Shown: positions 34,740 through 44,528, counted from the first letter of the stretch. The stretch is 64,000 bases of DNA from CAZAMI01 sp964627805 (GCA_964627805.1 CAZVLA010000026.1:1-64000), one strand, 5' to 3'. Numbers and translations are program-made. The notes: generated by a model not told the origin, from the letters alone.

Positions 34740-35096
34740 ATGAGTATTGACGCACTACTTAGGAGGTTCTTTAAGGTAGTGACGGTAGGGTGTTTATGGA
34801 TGTACGTGATAGCAGCACTTACTAAGGGACCTACCTACGCGTACGATATAAGGAAGAGGATTAAGGAGATATTCGGGTTCTCACCATCAACAATAACGCT
34901 CTACGTAGTTGTCTATAACTTAAGGAGGCTAGGATTGATTGAGGTAATTAATGAGGAACCTAAGATATATGCAGTAACTGACAAGGGTATTGAGGTACTT
35001 AATAAGGCGATTAACTACCTAGAATCGAACCTAAGTAAAATGAAGGAATTAATTACGGAGATAGGTAGGGATGGTGGTGAGGGTAGCAGGGATTGA
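34740..35096 (+). CDS. PadR-like winged-helix regulator
   Basis: 118 residues from ATG 34740, with GGTGGTGGG upstream. The winged-helix segment runs from about 20 to 88: TKGPTYAYDIRKRIKE...PSTITLYVVVYNLRRLGLIEVI, then the wing YAVTDKG and a helical dimerisation tail. Typical PadR layout. It overlaps the DUF429 gene by 26 bases, so both are probably under the same control, perhaps autoregulation. Divergent from the DHH gene. Confidence 0.85.
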   Translation: MSIDALLRRFFKVVTVGCLWMYVIAALTKGPTYAYDIRKRIKEIFGFSPSTITLYVVVYNLRRLGLIEVINEEPKIYAVTDKGIEVLNKAINYLESNLSKMKELITEIGRDGGEGSRD

Positions 35097-35634
35097 CCTA
35101 GCGGCTAAGGAGAGTAGGTGTTCAGGTTACGCATTGATAGTTTATGGCGATAATTTTAGGAAGTTAATTAAGGTTAAGTGCCTCTACAGTAATGATGAAG
35201 TAGTTAATGAGTTACTAAGTGATGGAGTATCCATCGTAGCTATTGACGCGCCAATAACGAATAACCCAAGGATGAGGAGTGTTGATAGGGAAATGATTAG
35301 GAGGGGTTTCAAGGTATTCCCGCCTAACTTTAAGTGGATGAGAGAATTAAGTGTAAGGGCTTACTGCATAAGTAATGAGTTAATTAGTAAGGGAGTCAAG
35401 GTTATTGAGACACACCCTAGATCAGCAATGATAAACTCAGGTGTGAGTAACCTTGAGGACATGCTAAATAAATTAGGGATATATAATGAAGTAGGAATGA
35501 GTTTCATGGAGCATAAAGACTTAAGAGATGCCGTCATCTCAGCCTTAGTAGCTCTATGCTTAATAATTAAATGTGTTGATGTAGTTAGTTCATATGATGG
35601 TGAAATATACTTACTCAGTAGGTTAACTAAGTAG
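35071..35634 (+). CDS. DUF429-family protein (RNase H-like fold)
   Basis: 187 residues. GIDLAAKES at the N-terminus, VAIDAPIT, ETHPRSAM and HKDLRDAVISALVAL match the DUF429 pattern, an RNase H-like fold with conserved acidic residues of unproven activity. Cotranscribed with and overlapping the PadR-like regulator. Confidence 0.8.
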   Translation: MVVRVAGIDLAAKESRCSGYALIVYGDNFRKLIKVKCLYSNDEVVNELLSDGVSIVAIDAPITNNPRMRSVDREMIRRGFKVFPPNFKWMRELSVRAYCISNELISKGVKVIETHPRSAMINSGVSNLEDMLNKLGIYNEVGMSFMEHKDLRDAVISALVALCLIIKCVDVVSSYDGEIYLLSRLTK

Positions 35635-35704
35635 TAGCTAAAAGAAAACAATAAAATCTTGTATTTGTTTAGGTAAACGTATAAGGCGTAGGAAGTGATG
35701 AGAT

Positions 35705-36400
35705 TTGATAAGTGTGTATGTCGACGCATTAATTAACAAGAACCTACTAACTGAATCACTGATAGCCGCGGGTTTACTTGCGTATGTATTAATGATAGTA
35801 TATGGTACTAAACCCCTCTACGACTTCATGAGGAGAAGGGGACTACCGCATAACGTAGCTGTCTACTATAACAGAAAGGTAATACATATATTCGCGGGTG
35901 GTGTTGTAGCGTTATTAGTTCCGGTGTTCTTTACGGGGGCATTAATACCGTTCATATTAGCTATGATACTAGCACTCATGACTTACCTACCGCATAGAAC
36001 TGGTAAGCTAATGTATTGGTTCCAAGTTGAGGAGAACATGTATGAAGTAAACTTCTGTGTTATGTGGGGAATAGTGATAACGCTGGCTTGGGTATTCCTT
36101 GGGTCACCCATCTACGGAGTACTACCAATAGCGTTCATGGCCTTCGGTGATGCGGTAACTGGTATAGTCAGGAACGCGATATTCAAGAGAAGGACTAAGC
36201 ACTGGGTAGGTAATTTAGCTATGCTAGCAGTCTCACTACCAGTCGGTCTTTACTTTGCAGGTGCTGTAGGTGCTCTAGCAGGTACTATAGCGTCGTTTAT
36301 TGAGAGATACGAGAGGAAGCCCATAGATGATAACGTACTGATAAGTTCAGTAAGTTTAGCTGTCTTACTAATCGCTAGAGCTCTAGGTTTCCTACATTAA
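35705..36400 (+). CDS. Dolichol/phytol-kinase-like CTP-dependent polyprenol kinase
   Basis: 231 residues, multispanning. The family marks are NRKVIHIFAGG after the first helix and the Gly/Asp/Ala-rich AFMAFGDAVTGIVRN with GNLAMLAVSLPVG, resembling Sec59 and VTE5-type enzymes. It would phosphorylate dolichol for glycan assembly, or a prenol for lipid salvage. Start TTG 35705 with GTGATGAGAT just before it. Confidence 0.82.
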   Translation: MISVYVDALINKNLLTESLIAAGLLAYVLMIVYGTKPLYDFMRRRGLPHNVAVYYNRKVIHIFAGGVVALLVPVFFTGALIPFILAMILALMTYLPHRTGKLMYWFQVEENMYEVNFCVMWGIVITLAWVFLGSPIYGVLPIAFMAFGDAVTGIVRNAIFKRRTKHWVGNLAMLAVSLPVGLYFAGAVGALAGTIASFIERYERKPIDDNVLISSVSLAVLLIARALGFLH

Positions 36401-36424
36401 TTTTTAAGTAATAATTAATTAAAT
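36400..36424. terminator. A/T-rich gap between convergent genes
   Basis: TTTTT followed by alternating A/T runs between two converging stop codons. Archaeal termination commonly occurs at T-runs on each strand. No stem is visible. Confidence 0.3.
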
Positions 36425-36425
36425 A

Positions 36426-37898
36426 TTAAATCTCATTCTCTCTGGGTATGTACTTAATAACTATGCCTTGAACCTTACTAGCCCACCACCTAAGGTACTC
36501 CTGCATCGAAGCCCTCTCAGACTCCCTAACATTAAATCTCTTCCTAGCCCAATCAACTTCCTCTCTACCTATCCTACCCTCACCTTTACCAGCAGCTAGT
36601 CTTATGAAGGCATCAACCTCAGCTAGTGAGAACCACCTACTAATATCAACGATCTCATCGATTAACTCCTCATCAATTTTTATTCCATACCTCTTAACAT
36701 TCTTAAGGATAGCTTTCCTCCTCATACCCCTATCAGGGTAACCAAGAACTAGCATGACGTCGATCCTACCAGGCCTTAGTATGGCTGGATCTACGAGGTC
36801 GGGGTTATTAGCGGTTAATACTGTGAAGGGCCTATCACGTCTCTGGAGATGGTAAAGTACAGTCGATATCTCACTTATGTGCGCCTCATGAATCGTGTAC
36901 TTCCTAGATGATATGAACTCAGCATCATCAATTATTAAAGCTACCTCCTTCCTACGCTTCATAACCTGCTGGAATATAGCGTTGAGCATCTTCTCAGTAG
37001 CTCCATACCACATGGACCTGTAGGTCTGAGGTCTTAACTCAACAACCTTGAGGCCTAAAGCAGCAGCTAGTGCCTCAGCCATTACGGACTTACCAACACC
37101 TGGAGGTCCCGTTATGAATGCACCCTTAGCAGCGAATGGTAAGCCCTTCTTTATGGGGTTTATTATGGCTACCTTAACCTCTTCAATAATTGATGGCGGT
37201 AAGTCCTCAATACTCCACTCAGGTACTCTTACGGGTATCTTAACCTCCCTATATTCACTACCGTCAGATATCACAGCCCTTATCTCCTCAACACCGTATG
37301 ACTTACTGTTAAGCACAACTACTGAGAATACATTGTTAAGTCTTAATGAATCAACAACCTCTGAGTACCTAACAACGCCCATACCTGATTGTATGGCTCT
37401 AGAAGTAACTTCACTCCATACTTTCTTAGCTACGATATCAGCTAGGTTCTTAATCGTTTTTAGGGATACGTCTGGGTTGTACGTTATTAGTACCATCCTA
37501 GCTCCTGAGTAGAGCCATTCACCGCCCTTACTGAATGTTATAGCGGCTGATAGTATCTTGGGGTTCTTAAACCCCTTAGTAGCTACGGTAACTACACTAT
37601 AGTCGGGTACCTTCGAAACAACTTTGGAGATGAGGTTCATTGATATTACCATGGGTGCGTAGGCTAAGTCGCTATCCCTTAATCCCTTCCTCAGTAATAT
37701 CTTCAGTAGGAACTTGTACCTTAAGTCCGTAATGTCCTTGAACTCATCCTTGTACTTACTTAATGTAGCTAGTAACCTATAGCCTAGGTAGGACTCTCTA
37801 GGTTTAATAAATGCTATGAATAACGTCCTAACGTTTCTGTAGAGGTTACTCCACAGCACCTTAACGTCGCTAAGCATCCTTTCCACGCTAGCACCCAA
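36426..37898 (-). CDS. Divergent AAA-type ATPase with unique N-terminal domain
   Basis: 490 residues. The first 235 or so are an alpha/beta region that I do not recognise. A AAA module follows: Walker A GPPGVGKS (264-271), Walker B LIIDDAEF (D324-D325, with Asp in place of the usual catalytic Glu), sensor 1 LTANNPD and an arginine-finger region LRPGRIDV. The Vps4-like order of these motifs is clear, but no MIT domain is visible. The D-D variant might lower hydrolysis. Start TTG 37898, likely leaderless behind CCTTTAATTG. Neighbours (polyprenol kinase, DUF2070) point towards a membrane or cell-surface role only weakly. Confidence 0.82.
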   Translation of the reverse strand: MGASVERMLSDVKVLWSNLYRNVRTLFIAFIKPRESYLGYRLLATLSKYKDEFKDITDLRYKFLLKILLRKGLRDSDLAYAPMVISMNLISKVVSKVPDYSVVTVATKGFKNPKILSAAITFSKGGEWLYSGARMVLITYNPDVSLKTIKNLADIVAKKVWSEVTSRAIQSGMGVVRYSEVVDSLRLNNVFSVVVLNSKSYGVEEIRAVISDGSEYREVKIPVRVPEWSIEDLPPSIIEEVKVAIINPIKKGLPFAAKGAFITGPPGVGKSVMAEALAAALGLKVVELRPQTYRSMWYGATEKMLNAIFQQVMKRRKEVALIIDDAEFISSRKYTIHEAHISEISTVLYHLQRRDRPFTVLTANNPDLVDPAILRPGRIDVMLVLGYPDRGMRRKAILKNVKRYGIKIDEELIDEIVDISRWFSLAEVDAFIRLAAGKGEGRIGREEVDWARKRFNVRESERASMQEYLRWWASKVQGIVIKYIPRENEI

Positions 37899-38061
37899 GG
37901 TTAGAGCTAGTTACTGAACAATTAAAGGTGGCGGTTCAAAGAATGTATGGATTACTAAGTCAGTGTAATACAGTGTATTCAGTACTTGATTAGTTTTAAC
38001 TTAATATGCAATCCAATAAAGATTTCTACCCCTCTTCTAAACAGAAAATAGCGGGTTGGGG

Positions 38062-39777
38062 ATGGAGCTCGAGCACATAACGCGGAAGTACTATAGGAGG
38101 TTGTTTATACTACCTAGCCTTAACGTATTGGTACCTTCGTATGCATTACTGCTTTCAGTAATAGGTATTATTAACTCAATACCCCCTACCTCACTCACTA
38201 ACGTATTACTAAGCATAGGTCAGTACCTGCTCATAGGTGCTTCATTACTTATTGTTTACTCTGTACTCCTGATAAGCAAGTTATTCAACTTTAAGAGGTT
38301 ACTAGGTCTATCGAGCGTGATAATAATTACTTCAGCCCCCGCCGAGATAGTCTTCTACCGATTAACTAACCTTAAGTGCGTAGGCTTACTAGGTGACTCA
38401 GGCCTTGTGTTCGTTATCTTAAACGCGTTCCTAAACCCTCTAGCCTCACTCATACTCTCAGTAATTCCCCCATTAATACTCTTCAAGGTAGTGAATACCT
38501 TAGCTGGTGTTAAGGTAGGTACTGATTTAATGGCTTCAGCAGCTACTGTGGTTTCCCTATCTAACATAGTTGGTTTCATATACTTAGCATTCATAGAGAG
38601 GAGCGGTAGGGGCTTTGGGTATTCACCGATGAGGACCATAAGGGCCTTCTTAAAGACTTGGTTCACGGGTAACCCTGAGAAGCTCGAGAACGAGTTAGGG
38701 AGGAGGACCCTAGAGGCTGACTTAAGGGTTAAGGTCATTGTATTTAGGAGGAGTGAGGGTAGGGACATAGCACTAATATTTCCTACCCTGCATTACGGAC
38801 CCTTCAGAAACGTAGGTTCTGCTAGGTTCATATACCACCTTCAATCATACCTTGAGGGTAGGTTAGATACGTTCATATTCCATACAGCTGGATCCCACGA
38901 ACATAATTTAGTAAGTTCGGAGGATTCTGAGGAGATAGCTAAGAACATAAATAACGCGTTGAATAGTCTATACGAACTTGAAGTAGGCTTCAATATGTGT
39001 AGACCCTATAGAGTATTAAGTAATGGTGGGTGGGAGGCGTTCGTACTTAATGGACCAACATTCGTAGCTCCATTCATAGTTAATAGGGAGAAGGGAAATG
39101 ATGACCTACCATTCACATTATGGGATGTACTAGAGAATAACGAGAAGGCACCGATACTGACGGCACTAGCTGATTCACACTCAAGTAAAGGACCTAAGGT
39201 CGAGGATGTAGATACGTTAAAACCGTTAATTAATGAAGTTTATAGAAGGTATGAGTGCAGGGATGGTGAGGAGTTTTACGTAGGTTACGGCGAGTCCAGA
39301 GCATCATTAAGTGAGTGTAGAGGTTTATGTAATGACTTAGTTAAAGCGATTACATTTAGATTTAAGGACGGTAGTAGGTACGCTATAATCTACATATACG
39401 GCAATAACATGGACAGAAGGTTTAGGAGGAAGTTAGACCGCTTAGTTAGGGACTTAGGTTTATTAGATGCTGAGATCGTAACGCCGGACGACCATAGCTG
39501 CGCAGCATCGATTAAGGAGAGTCCATACGACGTAGTTTCCGAGTGTAAGTCGTTAGTTAAGGCTATTAAGGAGGCGTTGAGTAATGCGGTAAGTGATGAA
39601 TCGAGGGCTAAGTACGTAACCACGGAGCTGGTTATTAAGAACGTTAAGTTCGTTGGTGAGAAGATATTCGATATGGCGGGAAGTATTGAGAAGATCGGCA
39701 AGGAGGCTGAGGTGCTCTTCCTAGTGCTAGTCGCGGTGATCAATGCACTACCACTGATAATGCTACTTAAGCCTTAA
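38062..39777 (+). CDS. DUF2070-family membrane protein
   Basis: About 571 residues, resembling the archaeal DUF2070 family. Roughly six hydrophobic segments up to residue 190, a large soluble domain (about 195-545) with the conserved FPTLHYGPFRNVGSARF and HTAGSHEHNL segments, and a final membrane anchor. The His-rich motifs suggest metal binding. ATG 38062 was chosen; TTG 38056 is the alternative. Function unknown; divergent from the AAA ATPase gene. Confidence 0.82.
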   Translation: MELEHITRKYYRRLFILPSLNVLVPSYALLLSVIGIINSIPPTSLTNVLLSIGQYLLIGASLLIVYSVLLISKLFNFKRLLGLSSVIIITSAPAEIVFYRLTNLKCVGLLGDSGLVFVILNAFLNPLASLILSVIPPLILFKVVNTLAGVKVGTDLMASAATVVSLSNIVGFIYLAFIERSGRGFGYSPMRTIRAFLKTWFTGNPEKLENELGRRTLEADLRVKVIVFRRSEGRDIALIFPTLHYGPFRNVGSARFIYHLQSYLEGRLDTFIFHTAGSHEHNLVSSEDSEEIAKNINNALNSLYELEVGFNMCRPYRVLSNGGWEAFVLNGPTFVAPFIVNREKGNDDLPFTLWDVLENNEKAPILTALADSHSSKGPKVEDVDTLKPLINEVYRRYECRDGEEFYVGYGESRASLSECRGLCNDLVKAITFRFKDGSRYAIIYIYGNNMDRRFRRKLDRLVRDLGLLDAEIVTPDDHSCAASIKESPYDVVSECKSLVKAIKEALSNAVSDESRAKYVTTELVIKNVKFVGEKIFDMAGSIEKIGKEAEVLFLVLVAVINALPLIMLLKP

Positions 39778-39816
39778 TTGATTCCTTAATTTTAATTAAG
39801 TAGAGGGGTCACGTAG

Positions 39817-41145
39817 GTGAATAATAGAAACTACATACTAATTAAGGACCCCCTACATGGGTACATAAAGGTATATAGTCACGAGAAGTGCATAATAGAC
39901 TCGCCAGCATTTCAGAGGTTAAGGAGGCTTAAGCAGTTACCAGCAGCACACTACGTGTACCCGGGGGCAGTACATACACGATTCGCCCACTCCCTAGGCG
40001 TCATGCATGTAGCTGGTCAATTCGCTGAGTCACTATATTCTAGGTTAGATATTGAGAGGAGTGAGTTGGAGCGCTTAGTAGTTATTGCTAGGTTAATAGG
40101 TCTACTACATGATATAGGGCACGGACCATTCTCACACACCTTCGAGGATCACATACTGATTAAGTACGGTGTAAATCATGAGGTGTTAGGGGGTAGGATC
40201 GTTAGGGAGGATCCAAGCATTAGTAAGTGCTTTGACGAGTGCATCGAGAAGGAGTACGGAATTAGTGCTGATTTAATGAGTAAGGTAGTTGAGGCACCAA
40301 CTATTGAGGTATGGCCCCTAACGTCTAAGATAGTTAGTGATGTAACTGAGCGTACGCTATACTACATAATTAGGGGCCCCTACAGTGCTGACTTAATAGA
40401 TTACATACAGAGGGACTCACTATTTACTGGAGCTAACTACGGATCCGGGCTTGACTGGCAGAGGCTCCTACATAACTCAGCAGCTATTAAGGATAAGGTA
40501 TACCTCGAGTATAAGGCTAAGGATGTACTGGATCACTTACTAATAGCTAGGCTCTACCTCTTCAAGACTGTTTACTTCCACAAAACCACTAGGGCATTCG
40601 ATAAGGTTATGGGTGATCTCCTCGAGAAGGCTGAGGACGTACTAAACATACCGGAAGCTGTGGAGGATATTAGTAAGTACGTAATGCTTGATGATGAGTA
40701 CGTACTCTCACATCCGAAGGTTAGGGAGTTAGAGGATAGTAAGTACTTACTCAATAGGGTCGTTCCGTATAAGGTGATCTACGAATCACTAGAACCTGTG
40801 CAAGGTAGTATCTCAGCCCTCATAAAGTTAATTAGGAGAGTAGCTGAGGAGGACCTAATAGCTAAGTTGAGGGACTTAGGTGCTTCAGTAGATGGTGGTG
40901 CTGTATTCGTTGACACACCTAAGCTACCTACTAACCCGATGTTTGAGGAAGCTGAGATAGGTATCCTAATGCCTGACGGTACCGTAATCTCTAGGTCGGT
41001 CAGGGATACAGCTGTGGGTTTAATGCCTAAGGAGATAGCCTTCTTTAGAGTTTACCTACACGTTAAGTACTCTAAGTACTTAAACGTAGCTAAGGAGATA
41101 GCAGCTACTATATTTGGTGGTAAGGAGATTAGGTCATTCTACTAA
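39817..41145 (+). CDS. HD-superfamily phosphohydrolase (SAMHD1/dGTPase-like)
   Basis: 442 residues. The HD motifs are HTRFAHSLGVMH, LLHDIGHGPFSHTFE (H...HD) and a later Asp in YSADLIDYIQRD, as in COG1078 proteins. Related enzymes hydrolyse dNTPs to nucleosides and triphosphate. Start GTG, 39 bases after the DUF2070 gene. Its 3' end overlaps mevalonate kinase on the other strand by 12 bases. Confidence 0.9.
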   Translation: MNNRNYILIKDPLHGYIKVYSHEKCIIDSPAFQRLRRLKQLPAAHYVYPGAVHTRFAHSLGVMHVAGQFAESLYSRLDIERSELERLVVIARLIGLLHDIGHGPFSHTFEDHILIKYGVNHEVLGGRIVREDPSISKCFDECIEKEYGISADLMSKVVEAPTIEVWPLTSKIVSDVTERTLYYIIRGPYSADLIDYIQRDSLFTGANYGSGLDWQRLLHNSAAIKDKVYLEYKAKDVLDHLLIARLYLFKTVYFHKTTRAFDKVMGDLLEKAEDVLNIPEAVEDISKYVMLDDEYVLSHPKVRELEDSKYLLNRVVPYKVIYESLEPVQGSISALIKLIRRVAEEDLIAKLRDLGASVDGGAVFVDTPKLPTNPMFEEAEIGILMPDGTVISRSVRDTAVGLMPKEIAFFRVYLHVKYSKYLNVAKEIAATIFGGKEIRSFY

Positions 41146-42141
41146 CTCAGTAGTTACTCCATCAACACCTATTGAGGCCCTAACAACGTCCTTAGCGTAC
41201 ATTTGAAGTACCGAAGTAACTGATTCGACCTTATCCCTAGGTACTAAAGCAATCACGCACCCACCGCCACCAGCGCCAGTTATCTTAGCTCCTAAGGCAC
41301 CGGCCTCCCTCGCTGAATGTACTAAATTACTGAGTAGCTTATTAGATACGCCGATAGCCTCCAGTAAGCCGTGATTTATGTTCATTAAGTCGCCTAAGAC
41401 CTCAATATCACCTCTAATTAATGCTTTCTCAGCTTCCTCGGTAATTAAGCCGATAACCTCCATTACCCGATCGATCACGCCACCGTATTTCATCTTTAGG
41501 TTACGTACTTCCCTAACCATCTCGCCAGTACTCCTTAACCTCTCAACGTAAGCTATCACTAACGGTAAGTCAGCATAAGCCCTGATCCTCCTCATAGTAA
41601 ATCTACCTCCCCTACCCTCAATCCTTAAGAAACCACCGTAAGTGGATGCTGAAGTATCCATAGGTGATGCTATCCCTTGAACTCTCCTCTCGACCTCCCA
41701 GCTAAGCCTAGCTATCTCCTCCCTACTTAGTCTTGACCCGCATAACGTACTGTAAGCAGCTACCGTAGCTACAGATACAGCCGCCGAGGTCCCTAAGCCA
41801 GCACCTACAGGCATTTCGGACCTCACACTTATGTCGGCACCTACGTACTTGCTTAAGTACTCACTAACTACTTCGATAGCCTTAAGTATGTAGGCTACAG
41901 CCCTTAGGGACTCCTCCTTATTAGCTATGACTTCAGGTCTACCACCATCACTAGTGAGTACTACGGACACCCCCCTAATACTTACGTCGTTAGCGTGAAT
42001 CACGACTCTACGGTCATCCCTAGGCTTAGCTGTGACGTATACGTACTTACTTATCGAGCATACTATCGCTGGGTAACCGTAAACTATTGCGTGCTCACCG
42101 AATAGCGTTACCTTACCAGGTGCTCTAGCCTTAACTATCAA
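41134..42141 (-). CDS. mvk: Mevalonate kinase
   Basis: 335-residue GHMP kinase. N-terminal APGKVTLFGEHAIVYGYPA and the ATP loop PVGAGLGTSAAVSVA are diagnostic for mevalonate kinase, with GAGGGGCVIAL near the C-terminus. Makes mevalonate 5-phosphate for archaeal isoprenoid lipids. Start TTG. No other mevalonate-pathway gene is nearby, although the polyprenol-kinase-like gene at 35.7 kb belongs to the wider isoprenoid network. Confidence 0.94.
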   Translation of the reverse strand: MIVKARAPGKVTLFGEHAIVYGYPAIVCSISKYVYVTAKPRDDRRVVIHANDVSIRGVSVVLTSDGGRPEVIANKEESLRAVAYILKAIEVVSEYLSKYVGADISVRSEMPVGAGLGTSAAVSVATVAAYSTLCGSRLSREEIARLSWEVERRVQGIASPMDTSASTYGGFLRIEGRGGRFTMRRIRAYADLPLVIAYVERLRSTGEMVREVRNLKMKYGGVIDRVMEVIGLITEEAEKALIRGDIEVLGDLMNINHGLLEAIGVSNKLLSNLVHSAREAGALGAKITGAGGGGCVIALVPRDKVESVTSVLQMYAKDVVRASIGVDGVTTELVE

Positions 42142-42189
42142 TCTACTACCCTAAAGTAAAGTTGTAGGTAAGAAATTAACTTAAGTTCA

Positions 42190-43545
42190 TCACTGAGTAA
42201 CTACCCTAACCCCACTAAAACCTATCCACGGTACGAAGTTGGAGGTAAGTATCTTTCTCTCCTTACTAATGAATTCAATACGTTTGAGTAGATTCCATAC
42301 ATTACCTACTATCATCACTCCCTTCACAGCCCTTAACTCACCCTTCCTAACTAGCCAAGTAGGTACACCAACAACACTGAACTCACCGGTTTCGGGGTTA
42401 CTGCTATGCGCTCCTTGAAGTTCATTAACTAGTAAGGCGCCTTCAATGCTACTTAAGTGAGTTTCTAAGGATTCGCTACCGTTACTCACTATGAAGTTAC
42501 TGAATCCTACGTGGGGTTGAGTCGAGTATGAACCCCTAACAGCGTTGCCTGTGGATGTCCTCTCAGCCTTCCTACCCCAGTAAGTATCATATATGAAGCC
42601 CCTCAACACACCCTTAATTATTAGCTCGGTTCTCCTCTTAGGTATTCCCTCACCATCGAACTTAGAAGTAGCTAATCCCCCAGGCGCTAGCCCATCATCA
42701 ACTATACTTAAGTACTCGGAAGCAATTAACTCGCCCTCCCTACCCTTAAGCGGTGACCTCCCCCTAACTACGAAGTCGCCTCTAAGTGCAGGCTTTACTG
42801 TGTAATTAAAGAGTGAGGTAAGGGCCTCGGGTTCTAGGATGACGTGGTACTTACCACTACTTACCTTTATAGGGTTTAGTGCTGATGTAGCCTTAGTCAC
42901 GGCTCTTGACGCTATCCTTCGAGGGTCTCCCTCACTTAATCTACTGCCCCACCACTCATAAACTATTGGTGTGGTGTATGTACCGTCATTAGCTACTACG
43001 GCTATCGCCATGTAAGTAGCTGTCCACTTATCAACACCACGGACGTTATGGGAGTTCATTATAGCTACTAAGCCCTCACTAAATGCTGTACCAGCCTCAA
43101 CGACAGTTATCCTCTTATCCCTTAGTGCGTACTCCATCATTAACTTAGTAAGTTCTACGGCGTCCCTGATTTCCTTCTTAGCTATTCTACTAGAGTAAGT
43201 ACCGCTTGGTGAAGCGTAGGTGAAGGGACCTCCGGGAAACCCACGCCAGCTCTGATCTTCTGGGGTGCTTGATGCAGCATCTAATGCCTTATCAATAGCG
43301 TTTACTAAGCTTTCACTATCTAGCTTATTCGTAAATGAAAACCCTACTCTCTTCCCCTTAGCTACTCTAATACCTACTCCGAAGTCGTATGATTCACTAG
43401 CTGTGTGTAATCTGTTATTCTCGACGCTAGCGGTTACTGACCTAGCATATGTTAAGTAAGCCTCAACCTCAGTAGCTCCCTTACTTAATCCCTTACTTAC
43501 TACGTATTCACATACACTAAGTGCTGTATCCTCATCAATAACCAT
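42190..43545 (-). CDS. TldD/PmbA-family protein (PmbA/TldE-like half)
   Basis: 451 residues. Features of the PmbA half: TASVENNRLHTASES, GVGIRVAKGKRVGFSFTN and the C-terminal EFSVVGVPTWLVRKGEL. The HExxxH zinc motif of the TldD half is not visible, so this is probably the partner subunit of a heterodimeric protease; the TldD gene is not in the window. In bacteria the pair degrades short peptides and matures microcins. Confidence 0.9.
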   Translation of the reverse strand: MVIDEDTALSVCEYVVSKGLSKGATEVEAYLTYARSVTASVENNRLHTASESYDFGVGIRVAKGKRVGFSFTNKLDSESLVNAIDKALDAASSTPEDQSWRGFPGGPFTYASPSGTYSSRIAKKEIRDAVELTKLMMEYALRDKRITVVEAGTAFSEGLVAIMNSHNVRGVDKWTATYMAIAVVANDGTYTTPIVYEWWGSRLSEGDPRRIASRAVTKATSALNPIKVSSGKYHVILEPEALTSLFNYTVKPALRGDFVVRGRSPLKGREGELIASEYLSIVDDGLAPGGLATSKFDGEGIPKRRTELIIKGVLRGFIYDTYWGRKAERTSTGNAVRGSYSTQPHVGFSNFIVSNGSESLETHLSSIEGALLVNELQGAHSSNPETGEFSVVGVPTWLVRKGELRAVKGVMIVGNVWNLLKRIEFISKERKILTSNFVPWIGFSGVRVVTQ

Positions 43546-43675
43546 AGTTCACGCATACCCACTTCAAGCTATATTAAGTAGTATAAGTAGCTTTCCCACC
43601 TTGACCTAATGCAGTATTACTCATAGCGACTAAGAGTTAAATCCCTTGAACCTACCTAGAGTGCTCGGGGATAGT

Positions 43676-44137
43676 ATGTACTTAATGTTCATGAGGCATG
43701 GAGAGGCTGAGGAGAAGAAGCCGGGTATTAGTGATGAGGAGAGGCACTTAACTGATAAGGGTCGTGAGGATGTTCAGTTAGTAGCTAAGTTGATACCCGT
43801 AAAGCCCGAAGCGGTATACTCAAGCCCGTTAGTAAGGGCCGTAGAGACTGCCGAGATCGTGGCCGCCACTCATGAAGCAACACTTAAGGTCGTTGATGAG
43901 TTACACCCCAAGCTAATATCCCTTGAGGCAATAGCTAAGTTAGGTATTAAGGGTAATGCAGTACTCGTTGGTCATGCACCGAGTATAAATAAGGTGATTA
44001 GTGAGTTAATAGGTGGTGGGTTAATAAAGTTAAAAGCTGGTGCTGTAGCTGGTGTTGAAGTCTCTGAGATAAAGAAGGGAGGGGGTGTTCTGCGTTTCAT
44101 AATAACTCCCGAGGTGGCTAGGGTATGTTTTGAGTAG
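43676..44137 (+). CDS. SixA-like phosphohistidine phosphatase
   Basis: 153 residues from ATG 43676 (a TTG at 43646 would add ten). Histidine-phosphatase fold with MFMRHGEAE at the N-terminus (catalytic RHG), YSSPLVRAVETAEI and VGHAPSI containing the second His. Close in size to SixA. In an archaeon without visible His-Asp phosphorelay genes nearby, the target could be another phospho-compound. Confidence 0.88.
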   Translation: MYLMFMRHGEAEEKKPGISDEERHLTDKGREDVQLVAKLIPVKPEAVYSSPLVRAVETAEIVAATHEATLKVVDELHPKLISLEAIAKLGIKGNAVLVGHAPSINKVISELIGGGLIKLKAGAVAGVEVSEIKKGGGVLRFIITPEVARVCFE

Positions 44138-44183
44138 TGAACCCGAACAATGTACAATTAATTAATAATTCATAAAAATATCA

Positions 44184-44199
44184 TTCATGATTTCATGAA
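44184..44199. promoter_or_regulatory. Inverted repeat upstream of the HExxH gene
   Basis: TTCATGA-TT-TCATGAA, two perfect 7-base arms, about 25 bases before the TATA region (TTATATAAG and TTTTTAAATA, 44213-44232). A position just upstream of the promoter would suit an activator. Confidence 0.4.
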
Positions 44200-44249
44200 C
44201 GTCGTTTGTACCTTATATAAGCTTTTTAAATACCTAGCACTACTTTGTT

Positions 44250-44262
44250 AGGTGTCGCACCT
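44250..44262. repeat. Inverted repeat copy 1 (AGGTG-TCG-CACCT), on the start codon
   Basis: Thirteen bases with 5-base inverted arms; the GTG start of the small HExxH gene lies inside it. The transcript is expected to begin here (TATA about 24 bases upstream), so the repeat could be an operator or a hairpin at the mRNA 5' end. An identical copy follows the stop codon. Confidence 0.6.
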
Positions 44263-44527
44263 GAACTTCAAACTAAGCTACTCAAGATGTGATGTATGCG
44301 ATGAAGACGTGCCAGCACTGTATGACCCACTAAGCGAGTCAGTGATGCTGTTCCTACCAACCATAGCTAAGAGGTACGGTAGGGATTGTGATGAGCTCCT
44401 AGATGAGGTAATTAAGTTAATAAATCATGAGTCGCTACACCACGTATTTAGTAAGGTCCTAGGGGAGCCGACAACTGAGAGAATAGATGCTGAGCATAGA
44501 TTAATGAAGATGATAGGTATGTACTAA
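44252..44527 (+). CDS. Small protein with CxxC and HExxH motifs, minimal metalloprotease-like
   Basis: 91 residues. C13 and C16 form a zinc-knuckle-like pair; H59-E60-x-x-H63 is a consensus zincin motif in a helix (LINHESLHHVF), followed by D79 and E81-H82, candidates for a third ligand. It is far smaller than normal metallopeptidases, so it may be a minimal gluzincin-like domain or a metal-binding protein. GTG start, with a TTTTTAAATA element predicting a leaderless mRNA. Two identical 13-base inverted repeats flank the frame. Confidence 0.65.
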   Translation: MSHLNFKLSYSRCDVCDEDVPALYDPLSESVMLFLPTIAKRYGRDCDELLDEVIKLINHESLHHVFSKVLGEPTTERIDAEHRLMKMIGMY

Positions 44528-44528
44528 G

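Noticed and set aside
35361..35729. 122-residue minus-strand frame
   Set aside because: Antisense to the DUF429 gene, with no promoter or recognisable motif.
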